From the NCBI RefSeq assembly GCF_047470865.1, contig NZ_JAZDRH010000012.1:23415-87414 (forward strand): a DNA stretch of 64,000 nt, in the 5' to 3' direction. The notes under the pieces were generated by a model that made no database searches, had not been told where the DNA came from, and worked only from the letters and a program-made list of their open reading frames with translations. The DNA is from JAZDRH01 sp047470865 (GTDB lineage Bacteria; Pseudomonadota; Gammaproteobacteria; Pseudomonadales; Pseudomonadaceae). The position numbers and the translations under genes were made by a program. Position 1 is the first letter of the stretch, and every line of letters starts with the position of its first letter. This document shows, piece by piece, positions 26,396 to 34,172 of this stretch.

Positions 26396-28833
26396 TAGTT
26401 CTGCACCTCTTTAACTGCTGCATCAAAGCCACTCATACCTAAAATCTGCGCTATTAAGCCTTCGGCTTGTTTTTCCAAACTAATGATATCGGCAGCTACA
26501 TCTTCCAGCGCACGCAAGGGTTTATGGCGATAAAAGTATTTGTTAAAGCTGATTTCGTAACCGATTTTAACTGAGTCCAGATTGATCCAGGCTTCACTCA
26601 CATGCGGCTGCACTTCATCACGGAAATACTGGTGAATGCTGTCTTTAACGGGGATTGACTCGCTATCGCGCAAATCGGCGCTGGTTTCGTAAGTGATGTA
26701 TTCGCCTTTTTTGCCGCCTTCGGTAGCTGGGCGCGGGTAGTAACCAAAATCGGGTAAATCGGCTTCGCTGCAGCCTAAACGTTCTAGCAGTTCATGGAGC
26801 TTATCGCCACTAAGCTTGACTACTTTATTAATCACTTTGGCGGCATTTTCATCGTACCAGCTGACACTGTTTAAAATAGCGTTCTTTGCTGATGCCGATA
26901 GTTTGGTTTTATCGGCTTTGAGTTGTGCATCAACCTTGGCTTTAAACTGGTTGAAGTCATCAAACTCTTGAGTGCCAATGGCCTGCATTAGCTGCTCAGC
27001 CGTTGCGTGCACGGCTTGCAACGCTTGCCACTGTTTAACGTCTAAGAGCTTGGTTTTAGCTTTGGCATTCAGACTAATATCGTTGTCTTCGCACCAGTTA
27101 AGAATGTCTTTCTCGATGGACTTTAAAAAACTGTCTTTATTATTTTTACCAAAACCTGAAGCGGCATATACCTGTTCGCCATGCTCACTATACAAATACT
27201 GCATCACTTCGCTTAGCTGTCGATCAAAGCGCAGATTGGCAATACGCTCAGCACTAAATTGCGCTTTACGGCGATCTGGGCGCTCGATAGTGACTTTGTA
27301 ATAGCCAAAGTCTTGGTTGTCGAATACCTGGCTGGCAAGACCTATTGGGTCGTCGTTTTGGTCCAACTGGCGCTCGACTGCGGCGCAATCTAAATAGGTG
27401 CGGACAATCTCTTCAATATGCTCTGGTGAAAACTCACAATTTTTTTCGCCTAAGTTTTTACGCAGCTTACGGAATAACAAACTGGCATCAATCAGCTGCA
27501 CTTTGCCGCGTCGATGCACAGGCTTGTTATTGCTGAGCAGCCAAATATAGGTGGTAATGCCGGTGTTATAAAACAGGTTGTTGGGCAGTTGCACGATGGC
27601 ATCGAGCAGATCATTCTCAATCAGGTAACGGCGGATATTGCTTTCACCACCGCCCGCATCACCGGTAAATAAGCTGGAACCGTTATGGACAGAGGCAATG
27701 CGGCTACCTAAAGGGCTTAGCTCAGGCGACTTCATTTTACTGACCATTTCCATGAGGAACAGTAACTGCCCATCACTGGAGCGTGGTGTGGCATCCACTT
27801 CTGCTTCTACACCCCAATAATCTTTTAGTTTCACTTTAAAGCGAGGATCGATAACGTCGTTACCATCTTTAATATGTTTTTGTTCTGAAGCCCAGCTTTT
27901 GCCATAGGGTGGATTAGAAAGCATAAAATCAAAACGGTGTGCGGCGAACTCGTCGGTAGACAAAGTTGAACCCACCCGAATGTTTTCTGGGTTGTTGCCT
28001 TTAATCATCATGTCGGACTTACAAATTGCATAAGTCTCATCGTTGATTTCTTTACCGTAGAGGTACACATCACGATTGTCGTTGGGGTACTTTTCTTCAA
28101 TAAAATTTTGCGCTTCGGTTAGCATACCGCCACTACCACAGGCTGGGTCATATACAGTCATGGTCAGTGGTAAATTGCCTTGTATAGGGTCAAACACTAG
28201 GTGCGTCATCAGTTCAATCACTTCACGCGGAGTGAAGTGCTCACCGGCTTCTTCGTTGTTTTCTTCGTTAAATTTACGGATAAGTTCTTCAAACACATAC
28301 CCCATGCCCAGATTACTGAGGCCAGGCATCAGATTACCGTCAGGATCAGCAACCGCATTGGGTGTGAGGTTGATATAGGGCGAGACAAACTTCTCTACCA
28401 CATCGAGTAATACCTGCTTGGATGCCATATGACGAATCTGCGCCTGCAGGTTAAAACACCCAATGATCTCTTTAACGTTATCGCTAAAGCCCAGTAGGTA
28501 TTCTTCAAAGTTTGCCAGTAGGATTTGCTGGTTGTTGGTCGCCGTGTTGTGGATTGATTTTAGTGTCCATTTAGAGGTGTTGTAGAACACATAACCGGAC
28601 GCAGCCATCAGTGGTGCATCATCTAGTTCAATGGCATCCATTTCTTCTTTCTGGAACTTCACTTCATCCAATACGTCTTGTTTGCTTGGCTCAAGCAAAG
28701 TATCTAAACGACGCAACACCACCATCGGCAAAATCACATCGCGGTACTTGCCGCGTACATACACATCACGCAGGCAGTCGTCGGCAATGCTCCAAATAAA
28801 AGAAATGAGTTTATTGTGTGCGCTGTGGTTCAT
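26395..28833 (-). CDS. hsdM: Type I restriction-modification DNA adenine methyltransferase
   Basis: An 812-residue N6-adenine methylase. The HsdM_N helical domain is at about 8-160, the SAM-binding motif I DPACGSGGML is at 229-238, and the catalytic motif IV NPPY is at 307-310. The HFTPREVIELM motif (199-209) precedes them as usual. The protein is about 300 residues longer than E. coli HsdM; the extra C-terminal part (about 510-812) is helical with a conserved-looking end. It is the first gene of the operon and methylates host DNA to protect it. ATG 28833 has AAGGC upstream. Confidence 0.94.
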   Translation of the reverse strand: MNHSAHNKLISFIWSIADDCLRDVYVRGKYRDVILPMVVLRRLDTLLEPSKQDVLDEVKFQKEEMDAIELDDAPLMAASGYVFYNTSKWTLKSIHNTATNNQQILLANFEEYLLGFSDNVKEIIGCFNLQAQIRHMASKQVLLDVVEKFVSPYINLTPNAVADPDGNLMPGLSNLGMGYVFEELIRKFNEENNEEAGEHFTPREVIELMTHLVFDPIQGNLPLTMTVYDPACGSGGMLTEAQNFIEEKYPNDNRDVYLYGKEINDETYAICKSDMMIKGNNPENIRVGSTLSTDEFAAHRFDFMLSNPPYGKSWASEQKHIKDGNDVIDPRFKVKLKDYWGVEAEVDATPRSSDGQLLFLMEMVSKMKSPELSPLGSRIASVHNGSSLFTGDAGGGESNIRRYLIENDLLDAIVQLPNNLFYNTGITTYIWLLSNNKPVHRRGKVQLIDASLLFRKLRKNLGEKNCEFSPEHIEEIVRTYLDCAAVERQLDQNDDPIGLASQVFDNQDFGYYKVTIERPDRRKAQFSAERIANLRFDRQLSEVMQYLYSEHGEQVYAASGFGKNNKDSFLKSIEKDILNWCEDNDISLNAKAKTKLLDVKQWQALQAVHATAEQLMQAIGTQEFDDFNQFKAKVDAQLKADKTKLSASAKNAILNSVSWYDENAAKVINKVVKLSGDKLHELLERLGCSEADLPDFGYYPRPATEGGKKGEYITYETSADLRDSESIPVKDSIHQYFRDEVQPHVSEAWINLDSVKIGYEISFNKYFYRHKPLRALEDVAADIISLEKQAEGLIAQILGMSGFDAAVKEVQN

Positions 28834-28993
28834 GTTGATGCCTTAAATAGGGAGTGCTGGCCTAGAATGAAAGTAATATTTCTAGGGTGGCATGTTGGTA
28901 TAAGAAGAATAAAAAATTGGATATTAGATACCAAAAGGCCAGCAAGTACAAAACAACCTTGCTGGCCTGTGCGTGTTTTGCAACTACATTACT

Positions 28994-29848
28994 TTACATT
29001 TGCTTTAGGCGCTTATAGTGTTTGCCAGAGTGAAAACTAGCACGCAGAAGTGATGCCGGTTTGCCTTTGAATGCGGCACGGCTTTGATAAGCTTCAGCCG
29101 AAACAAGGTCGGCAGCACGGACAATAGTTTCGATCACGTATTCGCAATGCTTTTTCCCGTTTACATTAGCCGATAGCGTTGCTGAAACAGCTTCAAACAG
29201 AGTTTTATCCTGAGCTTTTAAGCGCTCAAGATGCTCGGCAAGCACCATAAAGCTAAAAGCTTCATGTTGACCATTTACGCCTTTTTGTTGGTTTTTATCA
29301 GTGTTATAAAACATCATGATCTTGCCAATATCATGCAGCAAACCACAGACAAATGCGCACTCAACTTCATCTTCTTCGAGTTCGTGATTGCACGCTAGGT
29401 GAATGGCAGTTAAAGCAACTTGCACACTGTGTTTAAAAAGACCGCCTTTTTCATTGTGATGATAATCTTGGCTAGCTCGAGCTATGTAAAAAGGATGCAT
29501 GATCTTGGCATCGCTCAATATATTAGTGATGAACTCTTTTAAGACAGGATTTTCTATCGTTTCAGCGTAATACCAGAGCGCACCTTGTGCATCCAATTGA
29601 TCCGGTTGTCGCCAAGCAAAATGAGTACGAACGACATCCTGTGGGAGCTGTAGCATCTCGGTGTCCAGCACTCGAGCAAGCTGATTGCTGTGAATTTCAA
29701 TCAAAGCAATATAGCCATCAGTATGTTGCAGTCCCCTCAAGTTACAGCTTTCCTGGTAAAATCGTTTATCGCGTGTTTCTACGCTCCAGATGTCATTCGC
29801 TCTATCGAGTAGACTTATCCAAGCGATATCTACATCAAAAGTTTCCAT
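28994..29848 (-). CDS. HD-domain protein of the TraI_2 (conjugation/mobility) family
   Basis: A 284-residue protein. Residues about 35-60 (LRGLQHTDGYIAL) and 110-180 fit the TraI_2 domain of integrative-element relaxases of the MobH type. A metal-binding HD site is visible: H140 in GLFKHSVQV and H172-D173 in CGLLHDIGK. Real relaxases are longer with a C-terminal helicase-like or nuclease region; this one stops soon after the HD core, so it may be a phosphohydrolase or a regulatory relative. It lies between hsdM and a phage-type integrase on the same strand, so it probably belongs to the same mobile element. Confidence 0.7.
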   Translation of the reverse strand: METFDVDIAWISLLDRANDIWSVETRDKRFYQESCNLRGLQHTDGYIALIEIHSNQLARVLDTEMLQLPQDVVRTHFAWRQPDQLDAQGALWYYAETIENPVLKEFITNILSDAKIMHPFYIARASQDYHHNEKGGLFKHSVQVALTAIHLACNHELEEDEVECAFVCGLLHDIGKIMMFYNTDKNQQKGVNGQHEAFSFMVLAEHLERLKAQDKTLFEAVSATLSANVNGKKHCEYVIETIVRAADLVSAEAYQSRAAFKGKPASLLRASFHSGKHYKRLKQM

Positions 29849-29915
29849 ATCATGTATCCTTTAGTTGATCATTATTATCTACGGTTAGCAGTGAGTTGAG
29901 TGCTGCTTTGTCGTT

Positions 29916-30164
29916 TTAAATAGGTAATTGCTCTTCAAAGCGGCGGCGAAGATCACCTAGTACGCGACCCTTATAGGGCTTTTCGCTCATGACGCTCTCA
30001 ACCCAATATTTGATAGCGGTGTAGTTGTCGATCCAGTACGGTAAGCCCCAGTGCAACGACAAATCATTACTACGCGGAATCTTGTAATAGTTAATCAACC
30101 AGATCGTCACATTGCGTGGCGTGATCAACTTCTGCTGCTCTGTTTTCAATAGAATCGTTTGCAT
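29916..30164 (-). CDS. Small protein coupled to the integrase, function unknown
   Basis: An 82-residue basic protein. A run of PRNVTIWLINYYKIP and LPYWIDNYTAIKYWV suggests a compact helical domain. GGAG precedes the ATG by seven bases. It starts two bases after the integrase stop, so it is translated from the same message. It may be a small DNA-binding or accessory factor of the element; no family is recognised. Confidence 0.55.
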   Translation of the reverse strand: MQTILLKTEQQKLITPRNVTIWLINYYKIPRSNDLSLHWGLPYWIDNYTAIKYWVESVMSEKPYKGRVLGDLRRRFEEQLPI

Positions 30165-30166
30165 GG

Positions 30167-31393
30167 TTATTTCTCCAGCAGACTCATTTGCTCATCTAAC
30201 AGGCGCTCAAAGGCTGAGCCATCTTTGCGAGTAAGGTTGGGCACGTAGCGTGAATACACTTTGAACAGCATTTCGGTGCTGGCATGGCCCATTTGCCGGG
30301 CGATCCACTCTGGTGCTTCACCTGCTGCGAGCCAGAGCGTGGCGGCAGTGTGGCGTGTTTGATAAGGGCGACGCTTTTCAAGCTTGAGTTTGGCCAATAG
30401 CGGATACCAGACACGTTTAGTCACATTGTTATGATTCAGCGGTGTGCCTTTGAGATTGCAGAAGACAAATTCTGATACCAATGACGTAGCTTTATGCTGG
30501 TGTTTTAAAGCACGGTAAACAGCATCTGTCATTTGAATTTCACGTTGTGACGAGTCGGTCTTGGTATAGTCTTCTTTACCCGCAACAATGGTTTCTCGTA
30601 TCAAGATCTGGCGACGCTCAAAGTCTACATACTTCCACTTGAGGCCATCAATTTCACCAGTGCGCATGCCGGTGAAAAAGCGCACTATGTAATAGTTTTT
30701 ATAGTCAGGACGTGCTGCTGCGATAATGCGCAGTGTTTCCGCCAACGTAAAAGGCTCTACGTCACTTTTCTGAATACGCAGTGGTTTAATGCGGATAAAA
30801 GGTGTGTTAAATTCATAACGGTCGGCGGCTTCCTCAAAAATACGTCGCAACGGATCCATGATCTTGTTGATACGGTTTGCTGAGAGTCCCTTGTTAACAG
30901 TTCGACCTGGAACTTTGGCGAGATCTGATCGAAACTTTAACAATTCAGCACGAGTGATGCTGCCGACTTCTCTGTCTGCAAAATGCGGTAAGTAATGGCA
31001 TTTGACGATGTTGCGCATATTGCTCAAATGAGAATCCCGCCAAGAGATCTTGTTCTCCAAGATCCATTCTTCAACAAAATCTTTAAACAGTGGCGTATTG
31101 GTTGATTCAACCTTTAGTGCCGAGGTGACTGCTGCTGTAATGGCTGTAGCCTGTTTAATCTGCTCCAGCTCTTCTTGAGCAAAACGCTTGCCTGCTGCTG
31201 ACTCTGGAAAGTGATGGTGATACTTGAAAGAACCCAGAACAATCTCTTGCTCAATCTTTTCGCCCAGTTTTTCCAGCTTGCGAGTGTTGGTGGCCGTATT
31301 TTTTAATCCTGAAAACTCACGGTAACGCTTACCTTGGTAGCGAAAATCTAAATAGAGCCTGTCGGTGCGCTCATCTACACGAACGTTAGCCAT
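30167..31393 (-). CDS. int: Phage-type site-specific tyrosine integrase
   Basis: A 408-residue integrase. The N-terminus (DERTDRLYLDFRYQGKRYREF) is an arm-type DNA-binding domain of the DUF3596 kind. A SAM-like core-binding domain is at about 105-190. The catalytic domain contains FFTGMRTGEIDGLKW (first Arg), YQTRHTAATLWL (box II, His here is the residue after Arg; the first position is Tyr), and IARQMGHASTEMLFKVYSRY (His and Tyr nucleophile). It lies 1.1 kb from the initiator tRNA at 32476, the usual relation between integrase and tRNA target site, but no att duplication was found. An excisionase gene is two bases upstream. Confidence 0.88.
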   Translation of the reverse strand: MANVRVDERTDRLYLDFRYQGKRYREFSGLKNTATNTRKLEKLGEKIEQEIVLGSFKYHHHFPESAAGKRFAQEELEQIKQATAITAAVTSALKVESTNTPLFKDFVEEWILENKISWRDSHLSNMRNIVKCHYLPHFADREVGSITRAELLKFRSDLAKVPGRTVNKGLSANRINKIMDPLRRIFEEAADRYEFNTPFIRIKPLRIQKSDVEPFTLAETLRIIAAARPDYKNYYIVRFFTGMRTGEIDGLKWKYVDFERRQILIRETIVAGKEDYTKTDSSQREIQMTDAVYRALKHQHKATSLVSEFVFCNLKGTPLNHNNVTKRVWYPLLAKLKLEKRRPYQTRHTAATLWLAAGEAPEWIARQMGHASTEMLFKVYSRYVPNLTRKDGSAFERLLDEQMSLLEK

Positions 31394-31395
31394 GA

Positions 31396-31617
31396 TTAAG
31401 CCTCCGCTTGGAAAGGCATTGCGACGCTGTCGCTGTACGAGGCAAGCAAGTCTTCTTTAATGGTTTCCCAAATAAACAAGTACTTGCGGCCACCAAAAGG
31501 ACGCACATAGTGACGGCCTTCAAACAGGCACTTATCCACCAGCTGGTGACGAATGGTGCGTGCGTTGTAGTGGATACGCTCAGAGAGCTGATCGGTGGTT
31601 AAGAACGTATGAGACAT
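31396..31617 (-). CDS. xis: Excisionase-like small DNA-binding protein
   Basis: A 73-residue basic protein. LTTDQLSERIHYNARTIRH is a winged-helix/MerR-like reading head of the kind found in phage excisionases and Pseudomonas pathogenicity-island Xis. A YVRPFGGRKYLFIW beta wing follows. TAGGAG lies before the ATG. The stop is two bases before the integrase start, the normal xis-int pair. It is divergent from the XRE gene, with shared direct repeats between them. Confidence 0.77.
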   Translation of the reverse strand: MSHTFLTTDQLSERIHYNARTIRHQLVDKCLFEGRHYVRPFGGRKYLFIWETIKEDLLASYSDSVAMPFQAEA

Positions 31618-31694
31618 TTTTCTAACTCCTAGGTAGAATCACCTGCTGATTAATTAAAAGACCTATAACTAGGCGCTACATACAAAAGGAAGGC

Positions 31695-31764
31695 TTTATG
31701 CCTTACTGCAAGATGATTATATGTGCTTTTAGCACTAATGCAAGTCTTTATGCCTTCCTGCAAG
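31695..31764. promoter_or_regulatory. Direct repeats in the xis-xre intergenic region, likely operators
   Basis: TTTATGCCTTACTGCAAG at 31695-31712 and TTTATGCCTTCCTGCAAG at 31747-31764 are 18-base copies with one mismatch, 52 bases apart. The left copy extends into a small inverted pattern AGGC...GCCT. They lie between divergent xis-int and the XRE gene, so they are likely binding sites for the XRE protein, which would control both directions. Confidence 0.65.
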
Positions 31765-31782
31765 GCTTTTAAGGAGAATAAA

Positions 31783-32013
31783 ATGATTAAGTGCCATCTA
31801 TCTACCCTCATGGGTATGCACAAAATGAAGATTATTGATGTAGCGAGGGAAACGGGTTTGCACCGAAATACAGTTACTGCGCTTTACGACGAGCGTGCTA
31901 TCAGAATTGACTTAAATGCAATTGATAAACTGTGTGAGCTTTTTAACTGTGAAGTGGGTGAGATTTTTGAGTACATACCTAATAGCAAGGTTGAGCCTGA
32001 AGAGCTGGTCTGA
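31783..32013 (+). CDS. XRE/Cro-type helix-turn-helix regulator
   Basis: A 76-residue protein. ATG 31783 is chosen because AAGGAG precedes it by six bases; the frame is open back to 31723. MIKCHLSTLMGMHKMKIIDV with ARETGLHRNTVTALYDERAI is an HTH_26-type Cro/C1 domain, and LCELFNCEVGEIFEYIP is its helical end. It is divergent from xis-int and probably represses excision genes through the direct repeats at 31695-31764. An alternative is an antitoxin, but no toxin gene is next to it. Confidence 0.82.
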   Translation: MIKCHLSTLMGMHKMKIIDVARETGLHRNTVTALYDERAIRIDLNAIDKLCELFNCEVGEIFEYIPNSKVEPEELV

Positions 32014-32153
32014 CTTGTAACGCTACTTTAGCGCTCTGTGAAGAGCAAACTAGGCACATTGATCTAATTACAATGGTTAGATTAAGCGAGCTATTCGAGT
32101 GCTTTATTGATCCATTTTTGAGTACGCGCTAGGCGCTCAGGGGAGATAATTTT

Positions 32154-32281
32154 GCTGACCAAACCCCATTAAAAAATATTTTTCTACTGGTGCCCGAAGG
32201 TCAAAATTTATAGCCGCTGACCAATAAAATGGTCAGCATTTTGTCAGCAAAGTGGCAGGATTTGGTCAGCATATGGTCAGC
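32154..32281. repeat. Cluster of GCTGACCA / TGGTCAGC repeats
   Basis: In 128 bases there are five exact 8-mers: GCTGACCA at 32154 and 32216, and its complement TGGTCAGC at 32230, 32263 and 32274. A one-base variant TTGTCAGC starts at 32241. Two inverted copies (32216 and 32230) form a tight hairpin-like pair. They lie between the XRE gene and the tRNA, in the 460 bases that hold no gene. They may be integrase or excisionase arm-type sites. Confidence 0.65.
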
Positions 32282-32431
32282 ACGCTATTTTTAGAGTGTT
32301 TAAGAGATGCGCTTTTATGGCATTTTATGCGGCCAAAACAGCTTAAAAGCATCTTAAAAAAAGCCCTGTACAGCTAAGAGAAGAGCGCTGTAAGGCGCAT
32401 GAGAAAAGGGTTACAGGAAGTCCAGATACAA

Positions 32432-32465
32432 AAAAGCCCCAAACAATTAAATGCTTGAGGCTTTA
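32432..32465 (-). terminator. Terminator of the first initiator tRNA
   Basis: On the minus strand, AAAGCCTCAAGC, an eight-base loop, and GTTTGGGGCTTTTTT form a stem with one or two G-U pairs and end in a T-run. The hairpin lies 11 bases after the CCA end. Confidence 0.65.
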
Positions 32466-32475
32466 TTGATGAATC

Positions 32476-32552
<77 letters not shown>

Positions 32553-32652
32553 CCGATCATTATATGTATTTTTTTAATAAAATCAATAACTTCTATAAAA
32601 AATATTGATTAATACTACGCAAGCCACTAAACATAGGGCTTGCAGCGTTTAT

Positions 32653-33191
32653 TTAATTTACTTTATAGGCTTTTTCAGCGCTTGGTAGGCCGCCCCAAGG
32701 TAAACCTGAGTTTTGCCAGCCATTCATAAGGCGTTTACCAGCGCGCTCACCTGTTCGAATGACATCGCCTTACATAAAAGCTGTTATTTAAGTCGCTTTG
32801 ACCTAATAGTTCAACGCTGGGTAAGCCGAGAGCGCTACCTGAGCGGCACATAGTAATAATCAAGGTATTTTCATCTAGTCCGCGTTGTGCCAAGGCTTTT
32901 TTAACATCCGCTACAAAGTGAGGGTTTAGTTCCATTGGAAAAGACTGTGAGCGGGGATTTCATGGCTTACTATCCACCAGTAGTTACGGAATATTGGCAG
33001 CTACCTCGTTGCTAAAGCCTGTAAATTGGATCTCAATAGGATCGCGAACGTCAATAAAAAGGACCTTTTATGATTTATCTTGCAGGCGTTGGAAGGTGTC
33101 TTTGGCGCTGATACTGTACTCATCGGCACTGCTTAGTTTGTGCATAGCTAGCACAAAGCAGTAAAAAGCAGGGGATTAATAACTTCTTCAT
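32653..33191 (-). pseudogene. Periplasmic rhodanese-like protein, decayed
   Basis: The reading frames restore a full gene. ATG 33191 with AAAGGA starts a signal peptide (MKKLLIPCFLLLCASYAQT). After a shift come SADEYSISAKDTFQRLQ and VLFIDVRDPIEIQFTGFSNE, then MELNPHFVADVKKALAQRGL and the rhodanese loop CRSGSALGL, and finally ERAGKRLMNGWQNSGLPWGG and a TAA at 32653. At least two in-frame stops and two or three frameshifts interrupt it. The active-site cysteine motif is retained, so decay looks recent. It carried a sulfurtransferase-like domain in the periplasm. Confidence 0.8.
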
Positions 33192-33366
33192 TCGGCAATT
33201 TCCTTTGAATAATAAAACCAGCATAAAAGAAAGTTGGTTCTGTTGTGCTGTTAGGTGCTCAATTTTAGCCTTTTATTTTGTCCTTATACGTCAGCTATTT
33301 TGACGCTTTTTTCCTACCCATAAAGTCTATGCTTTTTACCATGTTTCTACTACCTTGGTTTTAATT

Positions 33367-33452
33367 ATTGTCAACAATCTGCTGGATCTGTTGACAGTTT
33401 GACTGTAAAAAACTAATTTCCACTCTGTATTTTATAATAAGTGTCGACAATT
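33367..33452. promoter_or_regulatory. Predicted GntR operators upstream of the propionate regulator
   Basis: Three TGTYRACA-type palindromes lie within 90 bases of the GntR start: ATTGTCAACAAT at 33367-33378, TGTTGACAGT at 33389-33398 and AGTGTCGACAATT at 33440-33452. FCD-type GntR proteins bind such short dyads. The last site is 12 bases from the start codon, so it would block translation-proximal transcription. Together they predict autoregulation. Confidence 0.6.
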
Positions 33453-33463
33453 TAAGGCGATCA

Positions 33464-34150
33464 ATGGTGGAATCAGCTATCCAGAACACAGTGGAAGTAG
33501 GTACTTTATCAGAGCAGGTTTTTCGTGCTTTGCAAGCTTCTATTGTGGAAGGAAAACTTCTACCTGGTAGCAAAATATCTGAACCTGAATTAGCCAAAAT
33601 TTATGGCATTAGTCGAGGTCCTCTGCGTGAGGCATTGCATCGCTTAGAAGGCCAGCGCTTATTAGTTCGAATTCCGCATGTGGGCGCGCGCGTAGTGTCA
33701 TTAACGCCAGCGGAGTTGCTTGAACTGTATGAGGTGCGTGAGTCTTTAGAAGGTATGGCGTGCCGTTTGGCCGCTCAGCGTATGAGCGAAAGCGCTATTG
33801 ATGAGTTACGTGAAGTGCTGGCTGCACATGAGCGTGATGAGTCATTCCAAGCGGGGATTAATTATGTGCAACAAGAAGGTGATTTTGACTTTCACTATCG
33901 AATCATTCAAGGCAGCGGTAATAAAACACTGATGAAGCTGTTATGTGATGAACTGTATCACCTTGTGCGCATGTACCGTATTCGCTTTTCAGCAACGCCG
34001 AATCGACCACAACAAGCTTTTACTGAGCATTATCGAATTTTAGATGCCATTGCTAACCGCGATGGTGAATTAGCTGAGTTACTAATGCGTCGCCATATTG
34101 CTAAATCGCGACGTAATATCGAACGCCACTATGCGGCGTCCGCTAACTAA
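33464..34150 (+). CDS. GntR-family regulator (FCD domain) of the 2-methylcitrate cluster
   Basis: A 228-residue regulator. The winged-helix HTH (about 15-80) contains EPELAKIYGISRGPLREALH and LEGQRLLVRIPHVGARV. The C-terminal FCD effector domain (about 90-215) contains FHYRIIQGSGN and H-rich metal-type positions EHYRILDAIANRD. The FCD domain binds a small carboxylic acid, here probably 2-methylcitrate or 2-methylisocitrate. It is the first gene of the prp cluster and 22 bases before prpB. In this group the regulator represses the cluster until propionate intermediates appear; this is inferred from position. Confidence 0.88.
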   Translation: MVESAIQNTVEVGTLSEQVFRALQASIVEGKLLPGSKISEPELAKIYGISRGPLREALHRLEGQRLLVRIPHVGARVVSLTPAELLELYEVRESLEGMACRLAAQRMSESAIDELREVLAAHERDESFQAGINYVQQEGDFDFHYRIIQGSGNKTLMKLLCDELYHLVRMYRIRFSATPNRPQQAFTEHYRILDAIANRDGELAELLMRRHIAKSRRNIERHYAASAN

Positions 34151-34172
34151 TAAATCCAAGACGAGGTGAGTC

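Noticed and set aside
28994..29848. Complete MobH relaxase
   Set aside because: The protein stops soon after the HD core at 284 residues; no further relaxase or helicase domain or mating-pair genes are present.
31783..32013. XRE protein as antitoxin of a toxin-antitoxin pair
   Set aside because: No toxin-sized ORF lies next to it; the partner genes are xis and int, and the direct repeats fit an excision switch better.
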